From Anaeramoeba flamelloides (lineage: Eukaryota > Metamonada > Anaeramoebidae), in contig JANTQA010000076.1 in assembly GCA_027625915.1 (NCBI GenBank), positions 1,674,001-1,738,000 on the forward strand: 64,000 nt of DNA. The letters run 5' to 3'. Under the pieces are notes generated by a model. It saw nothing but the letters and a program-made list of their open reading frames with translations, made no database searches and was not told where the DNA came from. Position 1 is the stretch's first letter. Every line of letters starts with the position of its first letter. A program made the translations under genes and the position numbers. This document shows, in pieces, positions 12,756 through 23,938 of this stretch.

Positions 12756-13675
12756 GGGACTAATCTCTATTAATTTTTTTTTGACCAATGACTAAATAAG
12801 GAATACTTATCTTGAAATATGTTTAAAATTGAAATTAGACAGGTTTTTTCAATTTAAGAACTTTTCGTTCTTATTTTTTTAAAATTTTACAATTCTGTCA
12901 AAAAAGTGACTTTTAAAAAATGTTTTTTGAAAAAAGATCTTGATGGGTGAGAATTTTTTGTTTAATTTTGGATTTAATTATTTTCTCTAAATTAATATTT
13001 ATTCTCATTTTTAAAAACGAAAAAATAATTTAAAAATGGGGAATATTTTCTCTTTCACTTCTGTTCATCCGACTTGACTCTATAAAGAACTCAATTTGTT
13101 TTATCAATAATTACTTTTTAAAAAAAATAGTTCTATTTTTTTTCTTTTATTTTTTTGACTCTGGCAAAAACTTTTGGAATGATCATTTGGGAACACTTAA
13201 AAAAACTTCAAATTCAACAAAAATAAAAGAGTGTAAACCCAAAAAGTAGATTCATGAAAAAAAAAACGAATGGTACAAGAAAAGAAAGAAAATCTTTTAT
13301 TAAGAGTAAATCATATATTGTATATTTTTTTCGAATCAAACTGTTTTTTATGCAAATCCGAAAAAAATCTGTTCAGATTTATTTTTTGTAGGTCTTACAC
13401 AAACATAACAAGTTTTTGCTTTATTGCTCATATTTTTTTTTTATTTTTTGTATTTTTACGAAAAGTTGAAAAAAAGCAACTTTCAAAAAAGTGAAAAAAT
13501 AGATAATTTTTTTACTTCTATAAAAACAATAACTAAATTCAATGAATGTCATTTATCGAGATTACATTACTATACAAAGAAGTTTTTCACTTTGATTTCA
13601 AATCTAAGTAATTGGCAAAAAAATTCTAAATCTCTATTAAATTTACCTAAAAAAATTTTAATAGAGACTAGTCCC
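12756..13675. mobile_element. TTAA-flanked element with GGGACTAxT ends (P family, P2)
   Basis: TTAA at 12752-12755 and 13676-13679 brackets a 920-bp segment. Its termini are inverted repeats: GGGACTAATCTCTATTAA on the left, and the complement of TTAATAGAGACTAGTCCC on the right, with one mismatch in 18. The interior differs from the 23939-25154 element; only the termini are shared. Open frames of 74 and 91 codons inside resemble no protein I know. Confidence 0.7.
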
Positions 13676-13679
13676 TTAA

Positions 13680-14384
13680 ATAACTCTATGATAACTTGAC
13701 GATAACAGCTTGCAATGTGTTTGAGATTTCAATTTATAATATTTATCAATAATTTATCACTATTTTATATTGGCAGATTGGTGTGATTCCAATAATTTTG
13801 GTGACTCTCTGTATATTTAATATGATAAAAAAAGCGTTCCAAATTTTTAACTAGACAATAGCTCATATCATAAATCTAAAATTTTTGTTGTTTCTTTTAA
13901 GTGGGTTGAAGTGTTTTCCCTTTTTTAGCAATTATTGATCATGAAAAAAATACACAAATAAAATTTTATTTTTTTTTGGATACCAAAAAGAATTCTAATT
14001 ATGATGCCAAAATACCATACTTCACTATTTTATTCTAGAGAAGATTAAAAATATGTCAAAATGTACCCTTTAATTTTTCCAATTTTTTGAACATATGTCC
14101 TTAATAATATTAAGCACTATTTTTTTCTGGTTTATATTTTTCGAAATTTAGCTTCATAACTTAATTCCATTAACCACTGTGATAATTTTTTTTCGAATAA
14201 AAACACTCTAAACTTTTGAATATCGAAAATATTTGGTGAAATTACTGTCCACTTTTTTATTTTTTTTTGAAAAAATGGGGTTGAGAAAAGCTTGAAATCA
14301 AAGAATAAGTTAATTTATTAAATTAGAATTGTTTTCCACAAAGTTTATCTTTTTAGTTGAACTTTTTTTTAATTTTACCATTTA
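13680..14384. other. Gene-free AT-rich stretch
   Basis: Nothing was recognised. Confidence 0.4.
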
Positions 14385-14672
14385 AAACTAAAAAAAAAAC
14401 ATTTGAAGACCAAATTAGTGCCTTTTGTGAAAAGAAAATTCCCCATAATTTAGAATTTGTTTTTGTAAATGAGTTAAAACAAGATACTGTATCTAAAAAT
14501 ATACCTAATTTAAAGTGTGAATTCAATGATTTTGGCAAAACATGTTTTCAAGAAAAAGTTAAATTGAAACTTTATTTATTTTTATTCTATCATTTAGTTT
14601 TTTTAATAGTTTTAATAGAAGGTATTTGATCGGTTTTCCATTTTTAGTGTTTTTTGGGTCATAGAGACATAT
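14385..14672 (+). repeat. Dispersed repeat with a protein-like frame (Q family, copy 1)
   Basis: The reverse complement of this ~290-bp stretch recurs at 26393-26681. A 90-codon open frame (14357-14629) crosses it and reads like real protein in the segment TFEDQISAFCEKKIPHNLEF and onward (KCEFNDFGKTCFQEK). I recognise no family. Because the same frame is partly retained in the other copy, it may be a remnant of a mobile-element gene. It looks broken. Confidence 0.5.
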
Positions 14673-16117
14673 ATTCTGAGAAAATTTATGGTATTATTAA
14701 ATTATGTTTTGGATCTAGAAATGTGTTTATACAACATACTATTTATAATTAATCATGGAATAAACCTACAGGGTAGAGCGTAAAAGGTGTGTATTTGAAA
14801 GACATCTTTTCTCTAAGATCAAACAAGAAAGATCACCTTTAAAAAGAAACTTGTTGAAATCAAGAATAATAAAATAACATTCAACCATAGTATATTTTCG
14901 AAAATTTGTTTTTTCTTGACCTTCTTAATTAATATAAATTTAATTAGTCATTAAATTGAATTTCTTGTGTCATTACTGTTGATTATTGATTTAATGAAAA
15001 CTATTTTTTTTTTTCAAATTATCTTTTCAAAATTCTTTTTTCAAATATTTTTATCAAATAAAACCAAAACAAAGAATATTACTTTCAAAGATTAATTTAA
15101 AACAATCCAATTATTAAAAAAAAAACTTCAAAAATATCAACATTAAGAAAAACAATTATAAAAAAAAAAAATGGAATTAAGACTCAGAATTATTTTGGTT
15201 TTTCTAATATCAGTGAATAAATTTCAAATCAAAAATATACATCTTATAAATTTATATTTCTGAAGAAAATTTTAAAAATATCCCATTATATATAATCGGA
15301 TCAGAATTTGATTAATTAAATGAAAAAAAGGATTTTTAAATTCGTTTTTATAATTCTTTTGAAATAAAAAATAATTTGATTCTGAAAAATTTTCCAAACA
15401 AAAGATTATCTATTAAGAATTAAAAATAAAACTGAGGAAAAAGAAGTAAAAGTACCAAAGGTTAGAGATAAGATCTCGACATTAATAATTGATTTTTTGA
15501 TTTATTCTATTTCACTTTTTTAATTTTTTTGATTTCCATTTTTTTAAGTTGGTATATAAGTATATTATACTTGGATATCTGACAGTCTCGTATTTATTAA
15601 AATATTAATATATTTGGGTTAAAGGTCATTGGGATTATTGGTTTCTCAGAAACCTTAGCACAAAAAATCGGTGAATATTAATACTCCCTTAAACAAAAAA
15701 ATATTTTGTGAAACTTTTCTAGTGTAATCAGGTTTTGATCTCTTTCACTTGAAGCAAAAAAGTAAAACACTGTTTTGAATTAAAAACCTTAATAGAACCT
15801 AAAAACAAAAAGATCAATCGATTAAAAGTAGAAAAAATTAACTTTTTGGAATAAACCCTACACTTTATTATTTTCAATTAATTCAATCAAAATACACAAT
15901 TTATATCTTCTTGATTATCAAAGTCTTTATTTGTTATTTTGAAGATCTCTGAAAATAGTCAATTTTTCAATAAATTTTTAAGACCAGATCAATCAAAGAA
16001 AAACCCTTGCCCAAAAAAAGTATAAAAAAACTGTTATTATGTTTAGTCAACTATTTTGTCAAAAATCTTGGATTTTTTCTTTGATTAAAACACCTTACCA
16101 TGAGTGTAAAATAAATG
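14673..16117. other. Gene-free AT-rich stretch
   Basis: No gene, RNA or clear repeat was recognised. Confidence 0.4.
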
Positions 16118-16300
16118 GAACAAAATTTTCATTCAGCTTTCGAAAAAAAAGATTTTACCAATCATATAACTATTTCTATTTTTGAATTATTCTCAATAGA
16201 TTAAATTATTAATTCCCCTTTTAAGAATTACAGATCTTTGAAAATTTATTTTTATTGTCAGAATATTTTTTCTTTGGAAAATTAAAGGAAAATTTTGATC
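16118..16300. mobile_element. Short inverted-repeat element (R4 family), copy 1
   Basis: It starts GAACAAAATTTTCATTCAGC and ends with a diverged complement (GGAAAATTTTGATC). It shares its ends and interior with 19469-19649 and 60226-60416. About 183 bp, non-coding. Confidence 0.6.
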
Positions 16301-16706
16301 TTTTTATTGTTCAATTAACAATAATTCAGCTTTAGTATGATTTATCGTCTTGTAAATTATGTAACTTTTTTTTTCCCCAATTATGGTTTTTAAAAAATTC
16401 TTTTCGACAAAAAAAAAAAAAAAAAATACAAATTACAAGAACCAAGCCCATCTTTCATGAAAATAATATGTACAACAAATAACCTGTGAGCTTGGTAGGA
16501 AGTTGAGAAGCAAAACTCTAAATCTATGTTTAAAAAATTACAAACAAAAAAATGTAGAAAAGGACTTTTTTATTTTTGAAGAAAGATAACTTAAATGATT
16601 TAAGCCTTTTCAATTTTTTTTTTTTTTTAGTGAAAGAAGAAAAAACTGTGAAAATAGAGTTTGTTTAATGTGGTTTTCAAGTTAATTTTAGCTTCACACA
16701 ATTGTA

Positions 16707-17432
16707 TTACCAGTCAATAGGCTTTTTGTCCATATAGAAACCACCAGTTCCAAAGTTTTCATCTTGTTCTGCAAGCCAAACGATAGTTCTTGCTGCGACT
16801 TCTGGTTCTTGTGGGGCTTGTTGTGTGCCCATTCTAGTTTTACACCAACCTGGGTGAATGTTGTTAATTTGGACATCAACATTTTCAGGCATTTGGCTTG
16901 TGACGATTCTAACGAGGCCGTTCAATGAATACTTTGAGAGACGATATGCACTGACACCTTGTTTCCATTCGGTCAAATTTTTGATATTTCCAAATTCGGA
17001 ACTTAAATTAATTACTCTTCCATATCCCTTTTCAATCATTATAGGAACAAAGGCCTTCAGCATTCTGATGACACCATAAAGATTGATGTCGAATGTTTGA
17101 ATAAATGATTCCATGGATTCCTTGAAAAAGTTTTCAAATGTACCCCATCCATTGAGGATACCAGCGTTATTGACCAAGACGTCCAATTTGCCGAATTTTT
17201 CAAGAACAAATTCTTTACACTTCAAAACGTGTTCGTCGTTGGTGACATCCAATTTGAAATAAGTGATCTCGGTAGCTTTTGTTTCTTTTATTAACTTCTC
17301 GATAGCTTCTTTGCCTCTTTCTTCGTTTCGGCTTGTTAAGATCAAATGGTAGCCCTCTAAATTGGCAAATTTTTTGCATGCTTCATATCCAATTCCTTGG
17401 TTTCCTCCAGTGACAAGTACGATTTTGGTCAT
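16707..17432 (-). CDS. Short-chain dehydrogenase/reductase (carbonyl-reductase-like)
   Basis: This 241-residue protein is a complete classical SDR with a Rossmann fold. The cofactor motif TGGNQGIG spans residues 8-15, LDV is at 61-63, NNAG at 88-91, a serine pair SS at 144-145, and the catalytic YRLSK gives Tyr163 and Lys167. HPGWCKTRMG follows at 193-202, and GGFYMDKKPIDW ends the chain. The PGWxKTxMG and GGFxxDxKPIxW endings are typical of SDRs close to carbonyl reductase, including many bacterial ones. NADP(H) is the likely cofactor because Arg35 follows the second strand (LTSRNEE) and no acidic residue takes its place. The Ser-Tyr spacing (18-19) is longer than the usual 12-13, as in insertion-bearing carbonyl reductases. 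There is no signal peptide, so it is presumably cytosolic. The substrate cannot be read from sequence. It is a single exon isolated between repeat-rich regions, and both ATG and TAA agree with family ends. Confidence 0.92.
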   Translation of the reverse strand: MTKIVLVTGGNQGIGYEACKKFANLEGYHLILTSRNEERGKEAIEKLIKETKATEITYFKLDVTNDEHVLKCKEFVLEKFGKLDVLVNNAGILNGWGTFENFFKESMESFIQTFDINLYGVIRMLKAFVPIMIEKGYGRVINLSSEFGNIKNLTEWKQGVSAYRLSKYSLNGLVRIVTSQMPENVDVQINNIHPGWCKTRMGTQQAPQEPEVAARTIVWLAEQDENFGTGGFYMDKKPIDW

Positions 17433-17736
17433 TTGATATTATAGTTTTGAGAATTTATTTTAAAAAAAAATGATTATTTGAAACACTTTTTCCATTTTTA
17501 ACTCTCTTTCTGAGATTGGAAGAATCTTTGTCTTTTATTGACAAATGTTTGTTTTTTTGTCAAAGTAGAAAGGAGAAAAAAAACTTTTTATTTTATCTAA
17601 ACTTCTGTTTCTTTTATGTTGATGAAAAAAAAATAATTTCCACATTATTTAATTCAAAAATCGGATATTTGACCATCCCTGGGGTTTGCAACATCAAATT
17701 TCCAAATTAAACAGGATTGATAAGAAAAAATAATTT

Positions 17737-18256
17737 TTAGGGTAACTTCACATATTTTGTAATTTTTTGAAATTGGTTTTCTGAATAGATTTTCTTAAAT
17801 ACTTGATTACTTTTTTTTCTCTTTTCGTAATTTATCCATTTTTTATAATTTACAAAAAGTTGTACAGAATTTTCAATAACATATGACTTTCTAAGCTTAC
17901 TACACAATTCCTGCCTTCCAAATTTTGGTTGTAATTTACTGTTCTTCAAAGATTCTGTTTTTTTTGTACAATAAATTAATCGAGTCAAATTTTACAACTA
18001 AGAATTAATTCTTTGATGTTGTAAGGACTATCCAAATTTGACACTTACTTTCAATTGAAATTCAATCTATTAACGAATTAAAAAAACTTTGTGTTTTCCA
18101 AAGTATCCTTTTCAAGAGCTGAAAACCATGTTGCAAATATAAGCACATGGTTTTTACAACAACTTTATCCATTCTTGGTTTTTCAAATTTAAATTTCAAC
18201 CGATTTTGATTGGTTTCAATTCTGAATAATGATTTTGGTTTCATTTTTTTGTTCAT
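17737..18256 (-). pseudogene. Possible decayed or unrecognised coding stretch
   Basis: Two minus-strand open frames lie end to end: 18256-18062 (64 codons) and 17988-17737 (83 codons). Their composition is protein-like (for example QPKFGRQELCSKLRKSYVIE) rather than the Phe/Lys homopolymers usual in the intergenic DNA. They may be exons of one gene or a decayed mobile-element gene. No domain is recognised. Confidence 0.2.
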
Positions 18257-18259
18257 TCA

Positions 18260-19465
18260 ATTTAGATAAATAAGTATTGAACGAAATTAGAATAAACAAA
18301 TAAATAAAGATTACAAATTTCGATCTTTATCTTTGAAAAACTTGATTCAACTAAAAACATGCAAAAGATTACAAAACTCTTTCCAATCTATTATTCAAAC
18401 ACCAAGTGGCTTTTTTGATGAATTTGTTTCACTTTGAATCTATTTAGTATGTTTTAATTGTTACAATCAAAAGTATTTGTTGCTTTTTGTGGGTAATTTT
18501 CTTTATGCTTATTGATATTTTTCCGAATGGAAAATGAAAATTTTAAATATTTATGTATTGTTTCAAAGGCCAAAAGTCTAATAACAATATAACCCAGAAT
18601 TTAAAAGAGTTAAAAATGAGGGAAAATAGGGTTAATATTTATAATGTTTATTTTTTCAAAAGGGAAAATATCGAAAAATGTTGTGTGAAATATTTTGTCC
18701 ACCAACAAAAGGATTACATTTTTTTGATACTTTTTATAATTTATATATATATTTTTTTAATAAATTGAGTAAAAGGTACAAATATGCCCAGTGTACCCCT
18801 TAATGATCTAAAATGTATAAATAATAACCAACAATTTTACTATTTGAATTTTATCAAATATTAATTTTTTTCAGACCGATAAGGATTTCTTTTTTGGAAG
18901 ATATTTTCTTTTTCTCTAAGTTCAGATCTTTTGGAGCTATTGAATAGTTTAATGAACCGAATCTCTTTTCTTTCATCTTTTAAATCAAATTCTTTGTTTT
19001 CGTCTTTCTTTTGATTTTTATTTGGAAAAAAAAATTTCGAAATTAAATGTATAAAAAAGTGTATTGGTGTTTCGGGGAAAAAGTGAAACATATAAAAAAT
19101 TATCGTCATACTTTTTATTGGAAACCTAAATTTTGTTTGCAAAATAAAAATAAAATTAAAAACCTACTTTTTTTACTTTATTTTTCTTTTTCCTTTTTAT
19201 TTTCATTTGTGTTTTCAATGAAGAAGATTCTAAAATGTGAATTCTTTTTTCTGGTATTTTTTTATTGTACACATTTATGAACTTTGGCTGAACTAAGAAA
19301 GGGAAAATTAAACAAAATCTGAAAAGAAAAATATTTAAAATGTAGAGAAATTTTGTCAACTTTTATTAGGAAAATATTTTTATTAAAAATAAAAAGTAAG
19401 ATCGAGCTCCAAAAGAAAAAAAAAATACCAGACAAAATGGGGGGTTACTATTAGTTGCAAAATAA
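18260..19465. other. Gene-free AT-rich stretch
   Basis: Only low-complexity open frames are present; nothing was recognised. Confidence 0.4.
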
Positions 19466-19468
19466 ATT

Positions 19469-19649
19469 GAACAAAATTTTCATTCAGTTTTCCAAAAAAA
19501 GATTTTTATATCATGCAACCTTTCAAATTTCTAAGTCTCTTATAAGAAACTTAAATTATTAATTTTCTTTTTAGAATTGGGGACTTTGATTATTTATTTT
19601 AATTTATGAGGTCTGGGATTTTTTTGGAATCTGAAAGAAAATTTTGATC
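19469..19649. mobile_element. Short inverted-repeat element (R4 family), copy 2
   Basis: The left end GAACAAAATTTTCATTCAGT and right end GAAAATTTTGATC match the copies at 16118 and 60226. It lies about 30 bases before the split MITE. Confidence 0.6.
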
Positions 19650-19681
19650 TTTTTATTTTACAATTAACATTAAGCACAATA

Positions 19682-20492
19682 TAGCCAATTTTACTTTTTA
19701 GACACCAACTTACAACTAAATTTAAGGCACAAAAAAATAGAAAATAAGGCAAAAAATTCAGAAACTAAACTTCATTTCAAAAATTGTGACTCACCTGAAA
19801 CAATAAATTGAAAAAAATATATCTTTTTGTTTTCAAGAATAACTAATAATTATTAAATATGATTTGCAATTCACTTTTAAGTCATTCTAAATATATAAAA
19901 ACCTGATTTTTTATAAATTAAAAAAAAAACCAAAATTAAAAAAAAGTTAGTCACAATTTTTGAAATGAGCATTGCCTATTTTTTATTAACAAACTTTTTC
20001 TGAAAAAAGTTAACAATAAAATTTTTTACTAATAATTAAATTCATTTTAAAGACATTACACAGTCTCAATTTTCTTAGTGATAATTTGTCTTTTCAGAGA
20101 TTTTTTTTTCCGGGATATTTTTTAAAAAAAAAAAAAAGAAAAACAAAAGAAAAAGAAAAAGAAAAAAAAAAAAAAAATTTGAAAAATTTATCAAAAAAAG
20201 AAAAACAAAAATTTGAAAAAAGAGATAAAAATACAAAAATTTGAAAAAGCAAGACTAAAATTTGCAAAATTAGAAAAAATGATTCCGATCAAAAATTTAA
20301 TAATATTTTTTGAAAAGATAATGGGGCAAACCCTCAAAAAAATTTTAACAATATAGAGAGAGTCAAAATTTTTGAAAAATAGTTTTGTAATATAATTCGT
20401 GTTAAAAATTACAAAAAAAATACCTTGATTTGAGATTCTTTGGATCTTAAATTTCGTTGAAGGTTTCTGTTTTAAAGATCGAAAATGAATGT
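19682..20492. mobile_element. Tc1/mariner-like MITE split by another element (M4)
   Basis: The left arm (19682-19755, containing AAATTTAAGGCACAAAAAAA) and right arm (about 20405-20492, containing CTTAAATTTCGTTGAAGG) are the two halves of the element seen whole at 12452-12648. They are separated by the R2 element at 19765-20387. It is older and more diverged than M1. Confidence 0.6.
19765..20387. mobile_element. R2 inverted-repeat element, nested copy
   Basis: This ~620-bp element sits inside MITE M4. The left end reads AAACTTCATTTCAAAAATTG and then TGACTCACC; the right end is the near complement, GAGTCAAAATTTTTGAAAAA then TAGTTT. It aligns over its length with 38062-38653 (shared 'TTTTAAGTCATTCTAAATAT' and 'GTCACAATTTTTGAAATGAG'). 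It contains an internal inverted copy of its own terminus near 19945-19970 and a long A-rich tract. Confidence 0.65.
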
Positions 20493-20537
20493 AATTGTTT
20501 TAATATTAAACTTTTTTTTCAATTAGGGTGTACAATC

Positions 20538-21007
20538 TCTGAAATGGGAGGGGGGGGGGGTATATTTTATTTGGTATGGGTTCATGTTTTTTTGGTTCAT
20601 AGTTGATCGAACTTCCAACTTGGTATTAATTTTTAAAAGTGGTCAAAAAAGGCAATTTTTGATAATTTCTTTTTTCTCTTGAAATCCAAATTAATGAGTA
20701 CAAGGTTAATAGATTGTGAAGGAAGGATTAAAAAAAAAAAAAAAATTATTATAAAACACAAAATAAAACCAAACCTAAATTGGATATTTCAATCAGCAAC
20801 TAATAAATTTCTTTTTTTTTTTAATCCTTCCTTCACAATCTATTAACCTTGTACTCATTAATTTGGATTTCAAGAGAAAAAAGAAATTATCAAAAATTGC
20901 CTTTTTTGACCACTTTTAAAAATTAATACCAAGTTGGAAGATCGATCAACTATGAACCAAAAAAACATGAACCCATACCAAATAAAAGATACACCCCCCA
21001 TTTCAGA
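20538..21007. mobile_element. Large foldback: ~200-bp inverted arms, ~70-bp loop
   Basis: The left arm 20538-20742 and right arm 20811-21007 are reverse complements with very few mismatches, apart from length differences in a G-run (20549-20559) and in the inner A/T runs. No target-site duplication is obvious. It has no coding content. A foldback MITE or a recent inverted duplication fits. Confidence 0.85.
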
Positions 21008-21888
21008 TATTATAAACCTTAAATTATCTCAAAAAAAAGTAAAGTATATTCATTATTTTTTATAATTGAACTTTTCAGAACAAATTATGAATAAATAGAA
21101 TAAATATTGTAGAGAATAGTTGATACCTGCCCAGAATAAAACCAATCAATCGATATATTTTCTGAAAAATTGAAAAACCAAAATTTTTAGGTAACCACAT
21201 TAAAAAAAAGAATTCCAAGGTTCATTTTGAGTTCAATTGGAAATAAAAGTAAATTCTAAGATTAACCAATATAATGTCTATAATCATTTTAACTGTTTCA
21301 AGTAACCTAACAAAACATTTTTACTTTTTAACATCCGATCTTGTAATAATATATAAAAAAAAAGTAAAACTATTTAGATATATAAAATAATTAAAAAAAA
21401 AAAAATGATTGTTTCTTAATCATTTTTCAGTTTATTTGTTATTCGGGTATTATGTCATAAATACAAGATATTAAAATTTCTAATCTCAATTTTATCTGAT
21501 ATTTTTAGCCAGAATTTTGGTGTTTGTTATTTTATTTTGGATTAAAAAAACCCTTTTCATAATTTCTTTAATCTCGATAAATTTTCTAATCAGAATGGAA
21601 AATCTATAATTTTATTATATTGTTTAAAAAATCATTTATGTCTTGTCATATTTTCAGTTTTTATTAAAAGTGAAGGTACATAATTTCAACCAAAAAAGTG
21701 CTATTTTTTTCTTTTATTTTTTAAATATTTCATTAAATATATTTTGAAATAAATAACTTAGTCGTTTATTCAACCAGTATTAATATTAAACTTAATTTTG
21801 TATTGTCAATTCACAAATACCTTTACAATCAAAGATTATTTTTTTTTATGAAATGTCAAAATAAATTAAAAACTATTTTCAAAATACC
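21008..21888. other. Gene-free AT-rich stretch
   Basis: Nothing was recognised. Confidence 0.4.
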
Positions 21889-21903
21889 TATATATATATA
21901 TAT

Positions 21904-21977
21904 CACAGGTATGACTTTTTTTTTGATGTAATGAAACGCGTTGGTGCACGCGTGAGCGACGCGTAAAATTCGTTTCT

Positions 21978-22014
<37 letters not shown>

Positions 22015-23560
22015 ATTTCTATATCTATATATAGGAAATTTTTTTTTTTGAATAATAATTAAAAGGGTGAATTCATTGTATATTGACACCAGAGATTAAA
22101 GATTTTTTTTTTTTGAAAATTTAAGTTTACTAAATATTTATATATATATCTTTTAGAATAGCTCAAAAATCCTTCACAATTGAAACGAAAAAAAAAAACA
22201 TATATAAAATATATAAATAATTAAGATAATGGGAAGAAAAATTTATTTCGTATATTTAATTCAGTCCTGTAACCCAAAAAGAAATTAGTGGAAATTTTTG
22301 AATAAAAATTTAAATATATTGAATCAAAGATTTCTTAGAAATAATATTTTATGATCAATCACAACAAAAAAAGAAAAGTACAAAAAAAAATCATATAAAT
22401 TACTAATGATTTTTAATACAATTTACCCGGTACTTTAATTTATCCTTCTCTGCGTATGTATCGAGTGTTTTTTTTTATCTTTTTTTGGTTTATAAATTTC
22501 GCCTTGTTTTGTTGTAGTAAAGAAAAAAAACTGAATATAGAAATTTAATATAGAAATCATATGTTAATTCTTAAAGTATTTAAAAGGTGAAAGAGTTATT
22601 ACTTCTGTTAAGTGAATTTAATTTTTTTTTCAATCATTTAAACAAATAAATATCTTTTAAATGTAGAAATTCATAATTTGGACAAAGTAAGTAACATATA
22701 AACTGTTTGAAAACAATTTTGCTGAAAATTAGATAATAAAAAATGAAATTGTTTTTTTGAACAAAACATAATAAAGTATTCCCAATGAAATAACTTTTAA
22801 GAAATAAGAAATTTAATAATTAATTATCTAAAAAAAAATAGTTGTAAAATTTATATTTCAGTATCAAAAAAAAATTATTTTAATTTTATTGCTCATAAGT
22901 TGAATTTGAATTAATATGAATAAAAATATTACTGATCATATTTTCCAAATTAGTAATTGAAGAAAAAAAATTTTTATGATAATAATTTTTAATGTTTTTT
23001 TGTGATCAAGCAAAAAAATATTATAGGGGGGTGTAATAAAATGTAAAAAAAATAGGTGAGCTGATCTAATTAAAAATCGTAAAAAAGTGTAAATTTGAAC
23101 TGTTTTTTCTTCTCAAATTCTAATTCATTTTTTAAAAACATAATTTTTTAACTCAGTGTTTAAAGAGTTTACAATTTCCAAGAGTTAAAACTGAAAAATT
23201 ACTTTATATTATTTTGGTGTTTTTTATAAAATATACAATCAAACTATTTTCATGTTTTTAAAAACAACACCCCTACTTAAATATGAAATCATCCATAAAT
23301 TAACCCAATTTTCTAACACATTTAAAACAATTACACTCTACTTGTTTTTTAATTGTTTTTTTATCATTGTTTTTAAGTTTTTTCATATGCGTTTTTTCAC
23401 ATCCCAGAAACCGAAAGTATGATTTCAAAAGAATTCGAGTACTTTTTCAAAAAAAAAAAACGCAAACAACGAATGAAATGAAAAAACATATAAAAAATTC
23501 GAAAAAACGCGATTTTATAAATCTTTTGCTGTTTTCAAACGAAAACACGTATTACCTGTG
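21904..23560. mobile_element. Candidate element bounded by CACAGGTA inverted ends at (TA)n tracts
   Basis: TATATATATATATCACAGGT at 21891-21910 is mirrored by TACCTGTGATATATATATAT near 23553-23572. About 1.65 kb lies between. Both sub-terminal zones carry CpG-containing DNA (ACGCGT boxes on the left; ACGTGTTTTCG, read inward, on the right), unlike the surroundings. The ends are too short for a firm family call, and the (TA)n flanks hide any target duplication. Confidence 0.35.
21936..21972. promoter_or_regulatory. Cluster of three ACGCGT boxes in a GC-rich islet
   Basis: ACGCGT occurs at 21936-21941, 21948-21953 and 21959-21964, spaced 12 and 11 bases apart. The islet lies between (TA)n tracts at about 21889 and 21980-22011. 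ACGCGT is the MluI cell-cycle box bound by MBF in budding yeast; whether it works here is unknown. No gene lies within 4 kb. Confidence 0.45.
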
Positions 23561-23938
23561 ATATATATATATATATATATATTTAGCTTAGTGGGGGCGT
23601 GAATAATTACTGTAACCAATAAAAATAATTTACCAGAGGATAATTAAAGTGAAATATAATATATTGAGGTGTATGTGATTTTTTGGGATTTCGGTAAGAC
23701 AGTCTAACCAAATTCTTCAGATATACCAAAAATAATATCTTTTTATTTTTGGAAAAATTTTCTAAATATCTTTTATCAACAGTGTAAGATTATATAATAT
23801 TTTCAAAAAAAGTATTTATTATTTTTTTGGGGGCTTATATTTTTTATTTTTGTGTTCTCAAAATAGTCAGGACAAAAAAGTTGAAAATCTTTTGTAAAAT
23901 AAAAGGTTTTTCTCTATAATAGAAGACCAACACATTAA

